Shown here piece by piece: positions 47,601 through 60,100 of a DNA stretch of 64,000 bases. Origin of the DNA: Golubevia sp. BC0850 (Eukaryota > Basidiomycota > Exobasidiomycetes > Golubeviales > Golubeviaceae); the NCBI GenBank assembly GCA_012976225.1, contig JAAVVG010000024.1:62001-126000 (forward strand), in the 5' to 3' direction. Below the pieces are notes generated by a model. It was not told the DNA's origin. It saw nothing but the letters and a program-made list of their open reading frames with translations, and made no database searches. The position numbers were made by a program, and so were the translations under genes. Each line of letters begins with the position of its first letter. Within the stretch, counting starts at the first letter, position 1.

Positions 47601-49616
47601 AGCTCCTTTACTTGAAGATTCGTCCCATTCAATAGCATCGTAGAGTTCCTTTCTCTGTTCCTCGTTCAGCATTCCGCCTTGATTAGGATCTGTGGAGCTG
47701 GTGTTCGATCCACCTCCCCAGATCCATCCCAACCAACCTCCTCCTCCTCCTCCAGCAGCATTTCCATTTCCATTGGAAGCATGACCATTTTCTAGTTCCT
47801 CTTTTCTCTTCTCAGCTCTCTCCTTCCTAATCTCTTGTCTAGCAATACTTCTGTAAAATCGAATATCTTTGTAATTCAACTTCTTCTCCAAGTCCTTGAG
47901 TTTTTCACCTTCGACTGAAGTTGCAGGAGTTACAGCTTGTTGATTTTGATTCTTGTTGACGGTAGACTTCTCCTTCTCCTTGAAGAGACTGACATATTCC
48001 TTTCTATCATCCCTTCTCTCTCTGAAGTAGTCCCAAGACCAAACCTTATGTTTCTCATGAACTTCATTCAAAATCGCTTTTCCAGCGAATCTCAAAAGAG
48101 CTCTAGGTTTGTTCTCTTCGACTTCTTCAGGTTGAGGTCTAAACTTCCGATATTGAGCTTGACGAGTGTAGAAGTGGAATAGATCAGCTACTGAGATCAC
48201 ATCTCTGTATTGCTCATCATCTAAAGAGAAACCTAATTCTTCGAAAAGAAGTTGAGCGTCCATCTTTGGGATTTCAGGAGTCATTTGTCTTCTCATGACC
48301 AATCTACCAGCTCCAGAGACAGGTTTCAGAATGAATTGATGTTGAGGTTGGTTCCCTTCTTTCGAGATGAGCTCATTGAACTTCTGTTGAGCAGTTTCAA
48401 TGTCGTGACCTGCGAGCGAATACGAATCAGTGTCCCAGTAGACTGCCAGAGACTCTAGACGAGCGAGCTGGAGTGAGATAAAGATGGAAGAAAGATAATC
48501 AGCTTGTTGTCCTTCCGATCTCTGTTGCACAATTTCGAGTTCTCACCTTGTGGATTCCTTCTTCGCTGTTCTGAATGAATGTAGGATTCCATTCTCCATC
48601 TGTAGAAACAGCTGAGAACTCAGAGAGAGTGATACCAGCAGAGAAAGGGTGCTGCTCGAGAAAGAAAGGGGAGAATGAGAGAGGGGATTTACAATTAGCT
48701 CTCGAGATAACGAAGATAGGAGGAAGGCTGGGGAGCACTCAGAGAAACACTCACCTCTGGATTCGAAAGCTTGTCCTCATAACGAATATCTGATAAATTT
48801 AAAGGAGGAGAAAATTCACGTTTGGGTCAGAGCAAGTGGAAGAAAAGGTCGGAGAACTTTCGATTTCAAAAGACCACCCCGGACGGCTCTAAGAATAACT
48901 CACGAATGTTCTTGACTGTGATCTGCAGATTATCGACGATCTTAGTGACCAAAGAAGAAGTGAAAGATTCAGACTTCTTTGCTTCCTCTGAGGGTGAAAA
49001 GGGGGGGGGGGTGGAGAGGAGAGCGGAGAGGGAAAGAAGGAAGAGTCAGGAGACTGGCAGAGGGGACGACGAGGACAGAGCCTACGAGCAACAAATTGAT
49101 TGTGATTCTTTGACTGAAAACATGATCCAATCATTCTCAGAGGCAGTCTTGATGCTACCACCCTTCGCCTCTCCCGGCATCCAATCTCGATCAGAACCCT
49201 CTCACTGCCAACTCACCAGCACTCATTCCTCTAGTAGCAGCAGAATCTCTTCCCAACAATTCAGCACTAGCCAACTTCTCCTGTTTCATAGCTTGTTCTC
49301 TTTCTTCCTCTTCAGCTTCGTCCACTTCATCGCTACTACTCTTTGGAGCAGCTAACAGATAAACATTCTCGACTAGAACTCTGACTGGTTTTCCCTTTAG
49401 GTTTGACCATGGAATTGATAAGGTTAGATCTCCCAAATAGCCTTCTTTTACATCTATTGGTAACCTGAACTTATCTAGAGCTGAAGTCTTTAATCGAAGG
49501 TTCTTTAACTTTACGTCTCCTGACCAAATTCCAACGTTTAATTGAGATGTGTTTAATCCATCTACGTAGGATGCTAAAAATCTGTTTAGCACTGAAGCTA
49601 GAACTGATTCTAACAT
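38697..49616 (-). CDS. VPS13: Bridge-like lipid-transfer protein VPS13
   Basis: VPS13 is a very long hydrophobic-groove protein that moves bulk phospholipid at ER, mitochondria, vacuole, endosome and prospore membrane contacts. Nine exons on the minus strand (49616-49217, 48987-48904, 48789-48755, 48651-48547, 48467-43242, 43159-42355, 42266-39075, 38995-38929, 38838-38697) sum to 3351 aa in frame. The chorein N-domain starts [14 protein letters not shown], then [20 protein letters not shown]. The VPS13 adaptor-binding (VAB) region is near residue 2400 ([18 protein letters not shown]). The ATG2_C-type domain is near 3050 ([35 protein letters not shown]). A PH-like C-terminal end follows ([16 protein letters not shown]). 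The first intron has an 11-base C run (minus strand) in its 3' tract. Confidence 0.97.
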
Positions 49617-50099
49617 CTAGTAGTACGGAGGACAAGAGGCTTGGATCAAAGATAGGAGTGAATGGAGTGGAGGGGAGGCGGGGAGGGGTATCCAGATGCT
49701 ATAGGGGAATTGAGATCTCTCTCTCTCTCTTTCCCTCTCTTGATGTTGCCTTTGCTCTCTGTCTCTCTTTAAGCTGATATTGATTCTCCTGAATAGATTG
49801 CGGAAACGAAAGGAAGAAAAGTACGTGGATGTAGGTCGTGGAAACCTTGCAGCAGAGAATAACTTTAACCCAAGAGACCCTTGCCTGGCTCGACCGTTCA
49901 CTTGAAATCGGTCCGACGTTTAGATTTGTTAGAAAGTAGCCAATTACAAGTTCATCACAGCAGACGTTTCCAACTTTTCAACAAAATTGAGAATTTCACA
50001 AGAACCGGCTGCAGAAATTGCCGACAGAGGGACACAGCGCAGCAATCGCTCTTCTTCTCATCTTCCTTTCCTTCCTTCTCTCCCTCCTCTTAAGCAAAT
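49617..50099. promoter_or_regulatory. Divergent promoter region VPS13 / decarboxylase-like gene
   Basis: 483 bp between two divergent start codons. It contains a (TC)n run at about 49714-49731 and pyrimidine-rich sequence before the plus-strand ATG (50045-50090), as is usual for fungal core promoters. No specific factor site is identified. Confidence 0.5.
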
Positions 50100-51375
50100 A
50101 TGATTGACGTTTCACCACCTTCAGGTATCCCAATCGCTCCTCCGTGAGTCATTGAGTCAGCCAATCTCCGGCTTAGATCACCCTTCCCTTCTGACCCTAC
50201 GTCTTCTCGCAATTCTCCTTCTCCAGACCATGGACTCTACAAGCTGAATCCTGGATTTTCCTAGGATATCACTCTGGATCCCTCATCAAGACTATCAAAT
50301 CTCAACCTCTGACTCGAGATGCTCTTTCATCCTCAGTCAACGCTACCTTCGAACAAGCCTTCGGGTTGAAGCCAGGCTCTTTTCATCCCATGGAAAACCT
50401 ACCAGAAACTTTGAGGGTCGGAGAGAATTCCAAGAATGGAGTTGAAAAAGATGTGTTCAAAGGAGGGTTGTGTGGTTGGATTCTGTATAGGTGAGTTGCG
50501 GAAGAAAGAAATTCAAAGCGATTTGTGATCTTTGATGGCTTACAGCTGTTCCCAGTCTCTCCCCCCCCCCCTCTTTAAGGTACTCTGAGTCTCCCGTAGG
50601 ATCTTACGATGAAGTGAGTCTTCGAACTTTTTGAGGGGGCCCAGTCTATCTAAACTGACAATTTTCTCTTCTCCTAGCTAATCTACGTCGCAGGTGCCTT
50701 CGATTCTCCAGCAAGTAAAACTTCAGGTCTAAGGATCACTAACATCGTAGTCTCAAGTGAAGCTTCAGTTTGGAATGGAAGAAGAAATTGGAGTGAGTCT
50801 TCTAGAGAGTTCTTATCGGGTCGCCCTCTTTTTCCTAACAGCCCTCCAATTCTCTCCGTTCAGACATTCCAAAGCACCTCGCCTCCTTCAAATGGTCTCA
50901 TCCAGTCCATTCAACCTCAAAGGAAATCCAAACAGTCGAACTTTTCCATCCTTCAAATTCACCTCTATCATCTTCCAAACCGTACTTCTCAGCCACCCTT
51001 TCTCAATCTTCTCTCCCTTCACTTCCCATCAATACCAATCGTTTCTTCTTCCCAAGCCTGCCACTACCTCAATGGGATCTACACAGATCTTCAGTTTATG
51101 ATGCTAAAGGATCTGAGAGACTCGCTGAAATTGGAATCCAAACTGAAGAAGGAATCTATAGATCTACAGCACCTACTTTCAAGGGGAAATGTGGATTAGC
51201 TTATTGTGGACCCAATCTGGAGAGAGATGGGAATGAAGAAAATACTTATGGAGATGGGGTTGGATTTGTTGAAGATGGGGCAACGTGGGGTTGGGGAGTT
51301 CATTTCAGAGAGGTTGAGGTTGGGTTCCCTCTGAGTGAAGAATCTTCTAGAGTTGGAGATAAAAAGACTGCTTAG
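50100..51375 (+). CDS. Acetoacetate-decarboxylase-like fungal protein
   Basis: Exons 50100-50143, 50227-50490, 50580-50613, 50678-50792 and 50864-51375 give 322 aa in frame. The protein has the pattern of a fungal family with an acetoacetate-decarboxylase-like beta-barrel fold: PPWTLQAESWIFLGYHSG, GWILYRYSESPVGSYDELIY and RITNIVVSSEASVWNGRRNW plus NIPKHLASF. The function is not established; members lie near secondary-metabolism genes in some fungi, but no such cluster is seen here. There is no signal peptide. The intron before exon 3 carries an 11-base C run close to the acceptor. Exon 3 is only 34 nt. Confidence 0.75.
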
Positions 51376-52909
51376 AATTCAATTTTTTTTCTAGAATCAG
51401 ATTCGTCCGAGAGTTTGAACTTGGGCTGTTTCTCCGGAAATTTACGAGAACGGAAGAGAGGATGGGGCGAGTGATCAGATGCGACAGAGAGAAGGAAGTT
51501 TTTCCAACATGAGAATCGCCAACTCATCCCTTATTCCTTGGAGATTGGTGAAGTGATACTTGCTGAGTATTCAGCTGCTTTTGACCCTCCTATCATTTGC
51601 CTTTTGAAAACACTCTCTTGAATTTGAGCTCATCTTATCCAATGAGACGTTTTGCCACCCGATGAATCTTTCATCTGATCGCCATCAGCTGAAGGCGAGG
51701 GCCATCTTTCCCCTGCTCTATACAAAGTCAAATAAGCATCTTCTCTATGTTAGGTCGTCGGTCGCCATACCAGACTGCAGCCAAATGGGTGAAAGACTCA
51801 TGAAGAGTTCGGATCAGACGTCACCACCGTGGCCTTGACCTGAACCCGTCTTCTCGCACTCACAAAGTCACTCTAGATTGGATCAAACCGACACCAAAGC
51901 CTTATAGAGCAAATAGTTGGCTTGTTAATCTCGTGTAGAGTGCGTACAGCTCGACCACTCCAAGGATTCAAAACTTCTGTTGATTGAGAATCCAAGGATT
52001 GATTGGTACCTTATAAAGGTAGAAGAAACACATGCGCCTCCCTTCATAGCTTCATCTGAAGGAGGGGGAAGGAGTCAACGGGATGAACAAAATAGATCTT
52101 GAGGGGGCCTTCCCAGCTCCCACTCCTCCTCCCCAACAATCCAGTTCTCGCCAATCCAGAGTGATGGACTGAAATGAATCATCAAGGGATCCGAACGAAC
52201 TTGCCCGTGGTCTCCCCAAAGCTTTCCGCTTTCATCTCCGTTTTGAAGAGTCGCTAGATGAATCACGACACCAACTCCAGAAAACAGCCTAAGATGACCT
52301 GTGAGGATTCAACTTTCTTTTTCTCTATTTAAGTGAGCACGAGGTGGTGCGTAGTCCGAACAAGATCCGAAAGCTGGTGATCACGATGGCTGAAGATCTA
52401 CAGACTGCGATTGCTCTCCATGTTGAGGGCTGATGCGGAATTGGTGATCTGAATGTGGGATGGAGGCGGTTAAGAGATTGAAGGAACGTAACCGGAAGAA
52501 GGAAGAACAAGATGGGTGGTGTTCAAATTTCAATGACTTGAAGAGACTTCACCTCATTCGCGTTTGGTTCATCACTCCAAACCATTCATTCTATAAGAGA
52601 TGCTAAGATTATTGAGATTTTCAGATAAGTGTCCGATGCAGAGGGAAATCGAGAGATAAACAACAACAGAAACGAAGGAAAACATGAGTGAGTCGCGGCG
52701 GATAAAGAGACTGGAGACGAGTCCACGCCCAACCCGAAGAAATAGGTGCGACGAGACTTTGAACAATTACATGAAGCAGAGAGATGGAATAGGAGTGCGG
52801 GATCGTAGAGGCTATGTTCATCGTAAGAATTAGATTGGAGTAGGTGGGTTGAGATGAGTCGGAAACCAAAGAGGGGATGGTGGAAGGAGATTGTCTTCAT
52901 TTGGCCTTG
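51376..52909. other. 1.5-kb convergent intergenic region
   Basis: It lies between the decarboxylase-like stop and the chitin synthase stop. All ORFs here are short and most begin with non-ATG codons. I see no repeat, RNA gene or transposon remnant. It is one of the two longest gene-free stretches in the window and may contain long 3' UTRs or an unrecognised non-coding transcript. Confidence 0.4.
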
Positions 52910-55900
52910 TTAACCACTGATTAATCGAATGATCATATAAGCAGAACTTCCAATAAATCGAACGCAAGCCATTCCAGCCACGAAGACCAAGACCATGACC
53001 ATATAAACCTTCTGTCTTGTAGTACCACTGTCGGCTTCAAAAGTATCAGTTCCACTTCCTCCACTGAGAATCAAAGCAGCTAGAAGACCATTAGATAGAG
53101 CCCAAGCTAAGACGACATTACTTCTCACACTACTGTAGTAATCCTGTCTCCTCAAAGCTTTCTCGTCAGCAGAAGAATCTCCTTTGATGATCATAGGTCT
53201 CGTTCGAAGGTTGTTGAGAGATTCGTCGTAGGCCATATCGATATCGGCTTGAGCCGTAGGTAAAGTGATCTCTACAACTCCTTTCCCGGAAGAAGTGACG
53301 GCTCCCAAATCCACGTTAACGGTAGTGTCTCCTTTGGTACCCCATGAGAAATCGTGTAAGTTACAGAAAGCGTAGATGTTGAGAACGCTGAGAGGAAAGG
53401 AGAAGGGAAATGGAGACGTCAGAAGTGGATCTCTGAGGCTTGTCTCTAGTTTTAGGTCACTCACTTGATATACGTCGGGGCTAGCAGAAGATACTGGACG
53501 AAACTAGTGATCAAATGAAGTGGATCGCAAGCTATCAGAGAAGACAGTAGGTAGACTCCATAAGTGGCTAGCAAAGAAACAATCATCTGAGCATAGATCG
53601 CATCGTGAGCCTGTTGAGAGAGGAAAAGAGTAACGTGAGTAGAAGAAGGGGGTTCGCAGAGACAGATCTTCCGAAAACTTACGTCTGAGACGACGTGAGA
53701 AATGCACAGAATCGCAGCAATCATCATGTAGACAGTCACTGAGAGAGAAACCAAAGAAGAGGAGAATTTGGAGTAAGCAGATAAGAAAGGGACTCGTAGA
53801 GATCGAAAGTTCAGAGACTTACGAAGAGCAAAGATGACGACAGCAGTAAAGTACTTCCACTTTGAACCTTGAGGCCTGTTTCCCATTGCGAACAAGAAAC
53901 AAGCAACAACCGTTCCAAGATAGATGTACTGAACGATGGTATTCCATACGCCGATGAAAGAGTTGAGCTTGAAAGAAGGAGCTTCGAGACCTTTGGTCAG
54001 GAGTCGGAAGAAGACGTAATAGTTGGCTAATCCGAACCAAGCGAAGGCGAGATTGATGAAAGAATAGAAGGATTCAAAGACCAAAACGATCTTTCGAGGG
54101 AAAGAATGTCCAGATCTGACGAATTGACGAGTGTGAGTTAAGGAGTAGACAGCGGCGAAGAACGAACCATTAAGCCATCGACGACGTTGACTGATGAATT
54201 CTGGTAGAGTGTCGGGGACTGAGAAGATGACAGAGATGAGAGGAGAAGGTCAGTTAATGAGCATCGGAATGGATCTTGAGAGAAGAAGAGACTCACCATC
54301 TGTCACACCTCGAGCGCTCTTGACGTATTTCAAGACCCAACCAGCTCCTGATTTAGCAGCAAGCTCGAAACAGAGAATACGATCTCTGGTAGTGAAAGAG
54401 AGTGAGATCTGAGTCATTTGGCTGTCCTCACTTCAAAGATCGAAGCAATCTCAGAGATTTTAAACTCACTCAGCAAGATACATGTTACTGGTGAAAACGT
54501 CAGCGTCAGCTCCGTGGAGGACTTCTCCCTTGAAGTAGGAAGCCAAGGGTCCTTGTCCCATCTCGTCATTTTGAAGAGCGATATATCGATAGGCTGAGAA
54601 AGCTCCAGGCTGGAAGAAGCGAGAGAAATCCAGTGCTGATTAGAATTTGAAGAAGTGGGAAGAGAAGCGTCACAAGCAAACTTACCAAAACACTGATGTA
54701 ACCCATGAACGATTCCGTCGTCTTGTCAAGAATGTTTGAGATCTAGAAAAGATGATCAAATCAAAGAGTTGTCAGATGTGGAATATCGGGAAAAGGATCA
54801 AGGGTCGGAAACTCACCTTATATTCAAAGTTTTGCGCAGCCACCAAAGGATTCAACAAAGCTGGTCCAACCCCCCATTTCCCTCCAGTATCAGCGACAAT
54901 TTCTCCACAACATCCAGCGCAATTACTATTCAGATCGAAAGCTTTCCACAAGTAGTAAATCGATTTGTTCTCAGGTCTGGTTCCAACATCTAGAAGAACA
55001 CAGACGTTGGGCTGAAGAATCGGCGAGAAAGCGTTCTGTAGAAGGAAAAATGAAAGTGTTGGGTCAGCTTTCAGCTCGTGAATTGCTTCCACTGGTTTGA
55101 AAACTCACAAAGAACCACCTGTGCGAATTGATCTTCTTCTTGTTCTGTAGGAGCGTAAGAAAGAGATTTGAGGTGAATTTGGAAGCCTTCGAACAAAAAT
55201 TAGAGATCAACTCACGTGTTCTTTGAGACAGAAAATGATTTGCATTGGAACAAGACCTCTCTCAGCTCCTTTGAAAGTCAAATTCGAATCGATGGACAGT
55301 TGAGTAGTGTACCTGAAGAAGGGAAGAGTTCAAGGTCAATCCTTTTGCTCTGCATTTTCGATCCAAGTACCCCTAGCATACTTTCTCAATACTCACTCAT
55401 AAACATGAGCTTCCACCACCTTCCCGTTGACCAAATTCTTCGCCACACCCTCTTGGTAAACTCCCAAAGCAGCCAAACAATCCAAAACTCTAGGATGAAC
55501 TTTCTTTCTACCATCCGCGATGATAGCAACTACCACTTTTTTCCAACCATCTGGACCCCAAGTTCTAGATTTGTTTCTGGAACAGAGATGAGCAATGTTT
55601 TTCATGACACCATGAAGAGTCCTACAGAAAAGAACTTCGTCTTCGTTGTACATCGTAATGGCGACTGAGAAGAAGGGAGTAGAGGAGGTTTGTTGATCAG
55701 CGGAAGAAGAAGAGGGACAGTAGATCAGATTTTGTGAAGAGAAGGGAAGGGGATTCGGAAACTTACTAAAGAGTTCGGTGTGGCGATTCAGTAGGAGAGG
55801 TCGTAGAGTGAAGTTCTGCTCTGGGAAGTCATCTGGCCCGCAGGTGACGGCAGTGTATCTGAAGAATGTAGAGAGGATAATGAAAATTTAGTGAATCAGG

Positions 55901-57012
55901 ATGCAGACTCTTTGGAAATTTGGTAGAAAGGTCAAAATCATCAAGCCGGATCTTTGCTCCGAACTGATGCTGAGTTGTTCAAATGTGAGGATTCTTCTCT
56001 TAGTTTCAACCATTTTCCATCCTTCAGGCTTTCGATACCATCTTCCTTTCAACTCTTTCTACTGCCAAAGCTCTAGAACTCACCTCATAGTAGTGAACTC
56101 CTCCTCCCCCTTCCTAGACAAGAAAGTCTGTAATTTCGTCGGAACCGGACAATCCAGAACCAAATTCCCCTGAGTCAACTTGACATTCTTCTTGGTTTTA
56201 TGTCTTCTAAGTTGAGCTCCTCTAGCAGGAGCCGGACCGAAATGTTGAGTTTCCAATCCAGCATTCATCATTCCCGGAGCACCTGTATAAGTTGAATTGA
56301 AAGAAGTAGATCTCCCATGTGGATAACCATCCGCATCTCCACCTTCACCATAAGGTTGTTGATAATAACCGTCATCATAATTGGCATTCTGATAATCATA
56401 AGCTCCAGCTTCTTTAGCTCCATCCAAAGTACCTTCTTCATCTGATCTTGAGGCTTGATTGTAAGGAGATGGAATGTAATCTACTTGTGGACCCAAGAAT
56501 GGATCATTTCCCTTTCTATAATCATCTTCTTCTGAAGATCTGGTTGAATAATTGTTTTGGTTGTAATCACCACCTCCTCGGTAGCCTGAATCTTTCTCCT
56601 CATAAGCACCATTGCCGGTTTCAGCTCCTGAGATTCCACTAGCATACTCAGGGATCGTGTTCAGCATTCCATCTCTATTTTCATCACCACCATAAGGATC
56701 GTTTCCAAGTAAAGTAGGAAGATGAGCAGCCATGGTTGATTGATTGTTGCTGTTGTGTGAAGGATTGGTAGATGAAGAGAAAGGGTCTGAATTTGAATTC
56801 AAAGCGTTGGCTGCTTCATGATAGAAACTTTCACTTAATTGTGGGAAATGATTCGATGGCTGATTATCGGTATCCCTTGAAGCCATGTCGATGGCCATGT
56901 GCTCATCATCTTGACCATCTTGTAAGTGTTGGTGTTGGTGTTGGTTTGGATAGTTTGAGTAATCATCTTCTTCATCTCCGAGTGGTGCCTGCGAGTACGA
57001 GTAATCTGCCAT
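52910..57012 (-). CDS. Chitin synthase, division 1 (class I-III)
   Basis: This is a plasma-membrane glycosyltransferase family 2 enzyme that polymerises UDP-GlcNAc into chitin. Thirteen exons on the minus strand (57012-56084, 55858-55767, 55664-55397, 55312-55216, 55144-55109, 55035-54817, 54742-54686, 54609-54470, 54385-54297, 54218-53823, 53738-53683, 53610-53465, 53387-52910) give 1000 aa in frame. Catalytic marks are [20 protein letters not shown], the E-D-R-I-L acidic motif near residue 613 and the processivity motif [15 protein letters not shown] near 650. About seven C-terminal membrane spans follow. The N-terminal ~270 residues are disordered (His/Asn/Gln/Gly-rich). KGVTDVPDT-like spacing before QRRRW resembles class III, but the class needs a tree. 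It shares a 179-bp divergent region with the GH35 gene. Confidence 0.92.
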
Positions 57013-57191
57013 GATCTACTAAGAAAAGATCACGCGAAGAAGAGGAAAGAGGAGAAAGGGAGGGAGAGGGAGGGGAGGGGAGGTCACGATCCCAAGAGGA
57101 AAGAAAGGGGCTAAACAACAACAGCAGCAAAGCCGCGGAGCTTCTTTCGAACATCATCATTCATCTTGTTTCCAATTAGTATGACCTGAAG
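57013..57191. promoter_or_regulatory. 179-bp bidirectional promoter, chitin synthase / GH35
   Basis: The two start codons are only 179 bp apart. The segment is G-rich on the + strand near 57055-57085. An upstream ATG at 57181 is followed after one codon by TGA (57187-57189), two bases before the GH35 ATG at 57192, so it is a minimal uORF if transcription begins upstream of it. Confidence 0.5.
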
Positions 57192-60100
57192 ATGAGATTC
57201 AACTTGAATCTGGTTTTACTTCTAAGTACCATCCGCACGTGCTTAGCCTCTCAGTTGGTCTTCTCTCCTCCCTCGGACTCCTCTCTCGAAGCATCTTCAT
57301 CTTCCGTCCCTTCAGCTCAACTCAGTTCTCCTTTCAATTCAACCTCAAAAGCCATTCAATGGGACAAGTACTCTCTACTGATAGCTGGAAGAAGACAATT
57401 TCTCTTCTGCGCTGAATTCCATCCTTTCAGACAACCTTCGACAGATCTTTGGTCAGATATACTCGATAAGATCGCAGCTGCTGGTTTCAATTGCGTTAGG
57501 TTAGTAAAGTATCCCGAACATAGCTATCTGAGGCAGCAGCTAGTCAACGAAGTATGGAGCTGAATTCCGTATACTGATCTTCTTCGCTCTTCGTGCAGCA
57601 TTTATCTCCACTGGGGTCTCATACAACGTTCTCCCGACTCTGAACTCTCCTTCACCGGGCTTAACGATTTAAACAAATTCCTTCACTTAGCTGAATCAGT
57701 TGGTCTTTTCATAGCAGTCAGACCTGGACCCTACATCAACGCAGAGACAACAGGAGGAGGGCTTCCACCTTGGCTTTCAAGATTAGATGGAGTCTTAAGA
57801 ACCGATGACGAGAATTGGGAAAAGGCTTGGAAACCTTATCTTCAGAAAGTCGTGGAAATCGTTAAACCTCATCAACTTACTTGGGATGAAAAGACTGGAG
57901 AGGTGGGGGGCGGTGGAGTCGTGATCATTCAAGTGGACAATGAATATCATTCTGGACCTAGACAAGATAAGTACATGAAAGAATTGGTTAGATTTTTGAA
58001 AAGTTTGGGAGTGACAATTCCTCTGACTTACAATGATAGTGGGTGAGTTGGCTCGACTTGGGTGGACTTACTGAGACCTCCGACTGATTCTTACCTTTCC
58101 CACTTGTCAGTCGGGATGAGAATTTCGTAGGATTAGTAGATCTTTGGGGTTACGATTCATACCCTCAGAGGTTTGACTGTGCAGACCCTTCAGTCTGGAT
58201 CGAACCTCCAGAATACCTCTCCTTCCACGAGGTTGTCACTCCAAACCAACCATTCTACATTCCAGAATACCAAGCCGGTAGTTATGATTCATACACAGGA
58301 GCAGGTTATCCTTCATGTTACGAAATGACCAACAAGAACTTCACAAGAGTTGCAAACTTAAATCTCTGGGCTCAAAGAGTGACGATCCTCTCTCTTTATA
58401 TGGTTTACGGAGGAACTAATTGGGGAAATGTAGCTGAACCAGATGTTTACACTTCTTATGATTACGGAGCTTCTATTACCGAGAATCGACAATTGACGGA
58501 AAAATATCAAGAGCAGAAGTTTCAAGGATTATTTTTGAGATCGTTTCCTGAAATGGTTAGGTCTGAAAGAGTTGATTACGTTGGCAGGGAGAATGATCTT
58601 TTGATAAGACAACTTCACAATGAAGAAAGTGGCTCGAGGTTTTATTTCATTCAGCACAAGAATTACTCTTCTTTTGAAAGGACTTCTTACGAAGTCGAGA
58701 TCGAGACTAGTTACAAAAAGATCAAGCTTCCGAAAGATGAGTCAAAGGATAAGAAACTTTACTTGGATGGTAGAGATTCTAGAATGATTGTTACAGATAA
58801 GAAGCTTCCAAATGGAGCTCATGTGCTTTACTCTTCAGCCAGGATCGTTTTCGCTGGAGCTGTAGATTCTCAAGACGCTCTAGTTCTTCTCTCCGAAAAG
58901 GGTAGAAGGTACGAAACTGGATGGGTTGTCGACGGAGCATCTTTTCAAGTGGATTCTTTCTCCAGCTCAGAAGATCAAGACCCTCAACTAGAAATCGGAC
59001 AAACGCTTCAAGATGGAATCCTCACGATTTCTTGGAAAGTTCCAGAAACTCCTCTTCAATCCCGGATGGCTTATATTCGACTCTCAATCGGAGGCGTTCC
59101 GGTCCTTCTGGCTTTGGGAGACGAAGAAGCCATGTCAACATTCTATGCTCCAATCGTCTCTTCTTCAAGAGTCAACGAATCTTCACCTTACCCACCACAA
59201 CCTTCAATTTCTCATCCACCTTCACTTTCCGCCTACAACCTCCTTGGATCCAATTCTACAGTCCTGATTTCAGGAGCTCCCTTGATTCGTCGAGCAGCCT
59301 ACTCGGTTTCAGGTTCAACTCTTCATCTCTGGGGTCAAACGGATTCTGAATCTATCCTTGACATCTTCGCTCCCTATCACGTCATGGCTTTGACTTTCAA
59401 TGGAGAAATAGTTCCTTTCATTCGAACTTCTTGGGGCGGAATCAGAACTCTGGATATCAAGGGACTTTCAAAAGCAATTCAAGACTGGAAAGCACCAGAT
59501 CTTTCGAAGCTCGATTGGAAGTATTCTGACTCTTTACCTGAGATCAAAAATGGATTTGATGATTCGGATTGGATTTCAGCAAACAAAACGAGTACCTTCA
59601 ATCCTTACTTCCATTCTAAGTCGATTAATACCGAAGGCCAGGTCCTGTTCGCTGGAGAATATGGGTTCCATTCGGGAAACATCCTTTGGAGAGGGGAGTT
59701 CGAGGTTGGAGGTGAGAATGAAGTTTCTGGTCTTTCGATTCAAGTTGAAGGGGGAAGAAGTTTTGCTTTTAGCGTTTGGTTAAACGAAGTGTTTCTGGGT
59801 TCTCAATTCGGAAACAGAGAGAAAGCGTGAGTGTCTGTTCTGTTACGAGAGGAGAAAGACGCTGACACTTTGACTTTGATTTATCCCTTCTTCTCTGTCA
59901 GCGCCGCCACTCTGAACGTCACTTTTCCTTCAAGTTCAGTGAAAGTAGGAAAGAACATCATCACTATCGTTCAAGATCACATGGGATACGAGATGGAATA
60001 CGGTGCTTTACCTATTGGTCTCGTTGCAGACGATGGTAAGTAAGACCCCCTTTTCATGATTCACTCAGACATCTCTGAACTTGCTTATTTTTCCCGCCGA

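Noticed and set aside
51376-52909. Possible gene or transposon in the 1.5-kb gap
   Set aside because: No ORF with ATG and splice sites, no terminal repeats and no similarity to known elements that I can see.
57181-57191. ATG at 57181 as the GH35 start
   Set aside because: It meets TGA after one codon; the signal peptide begins at 57192.
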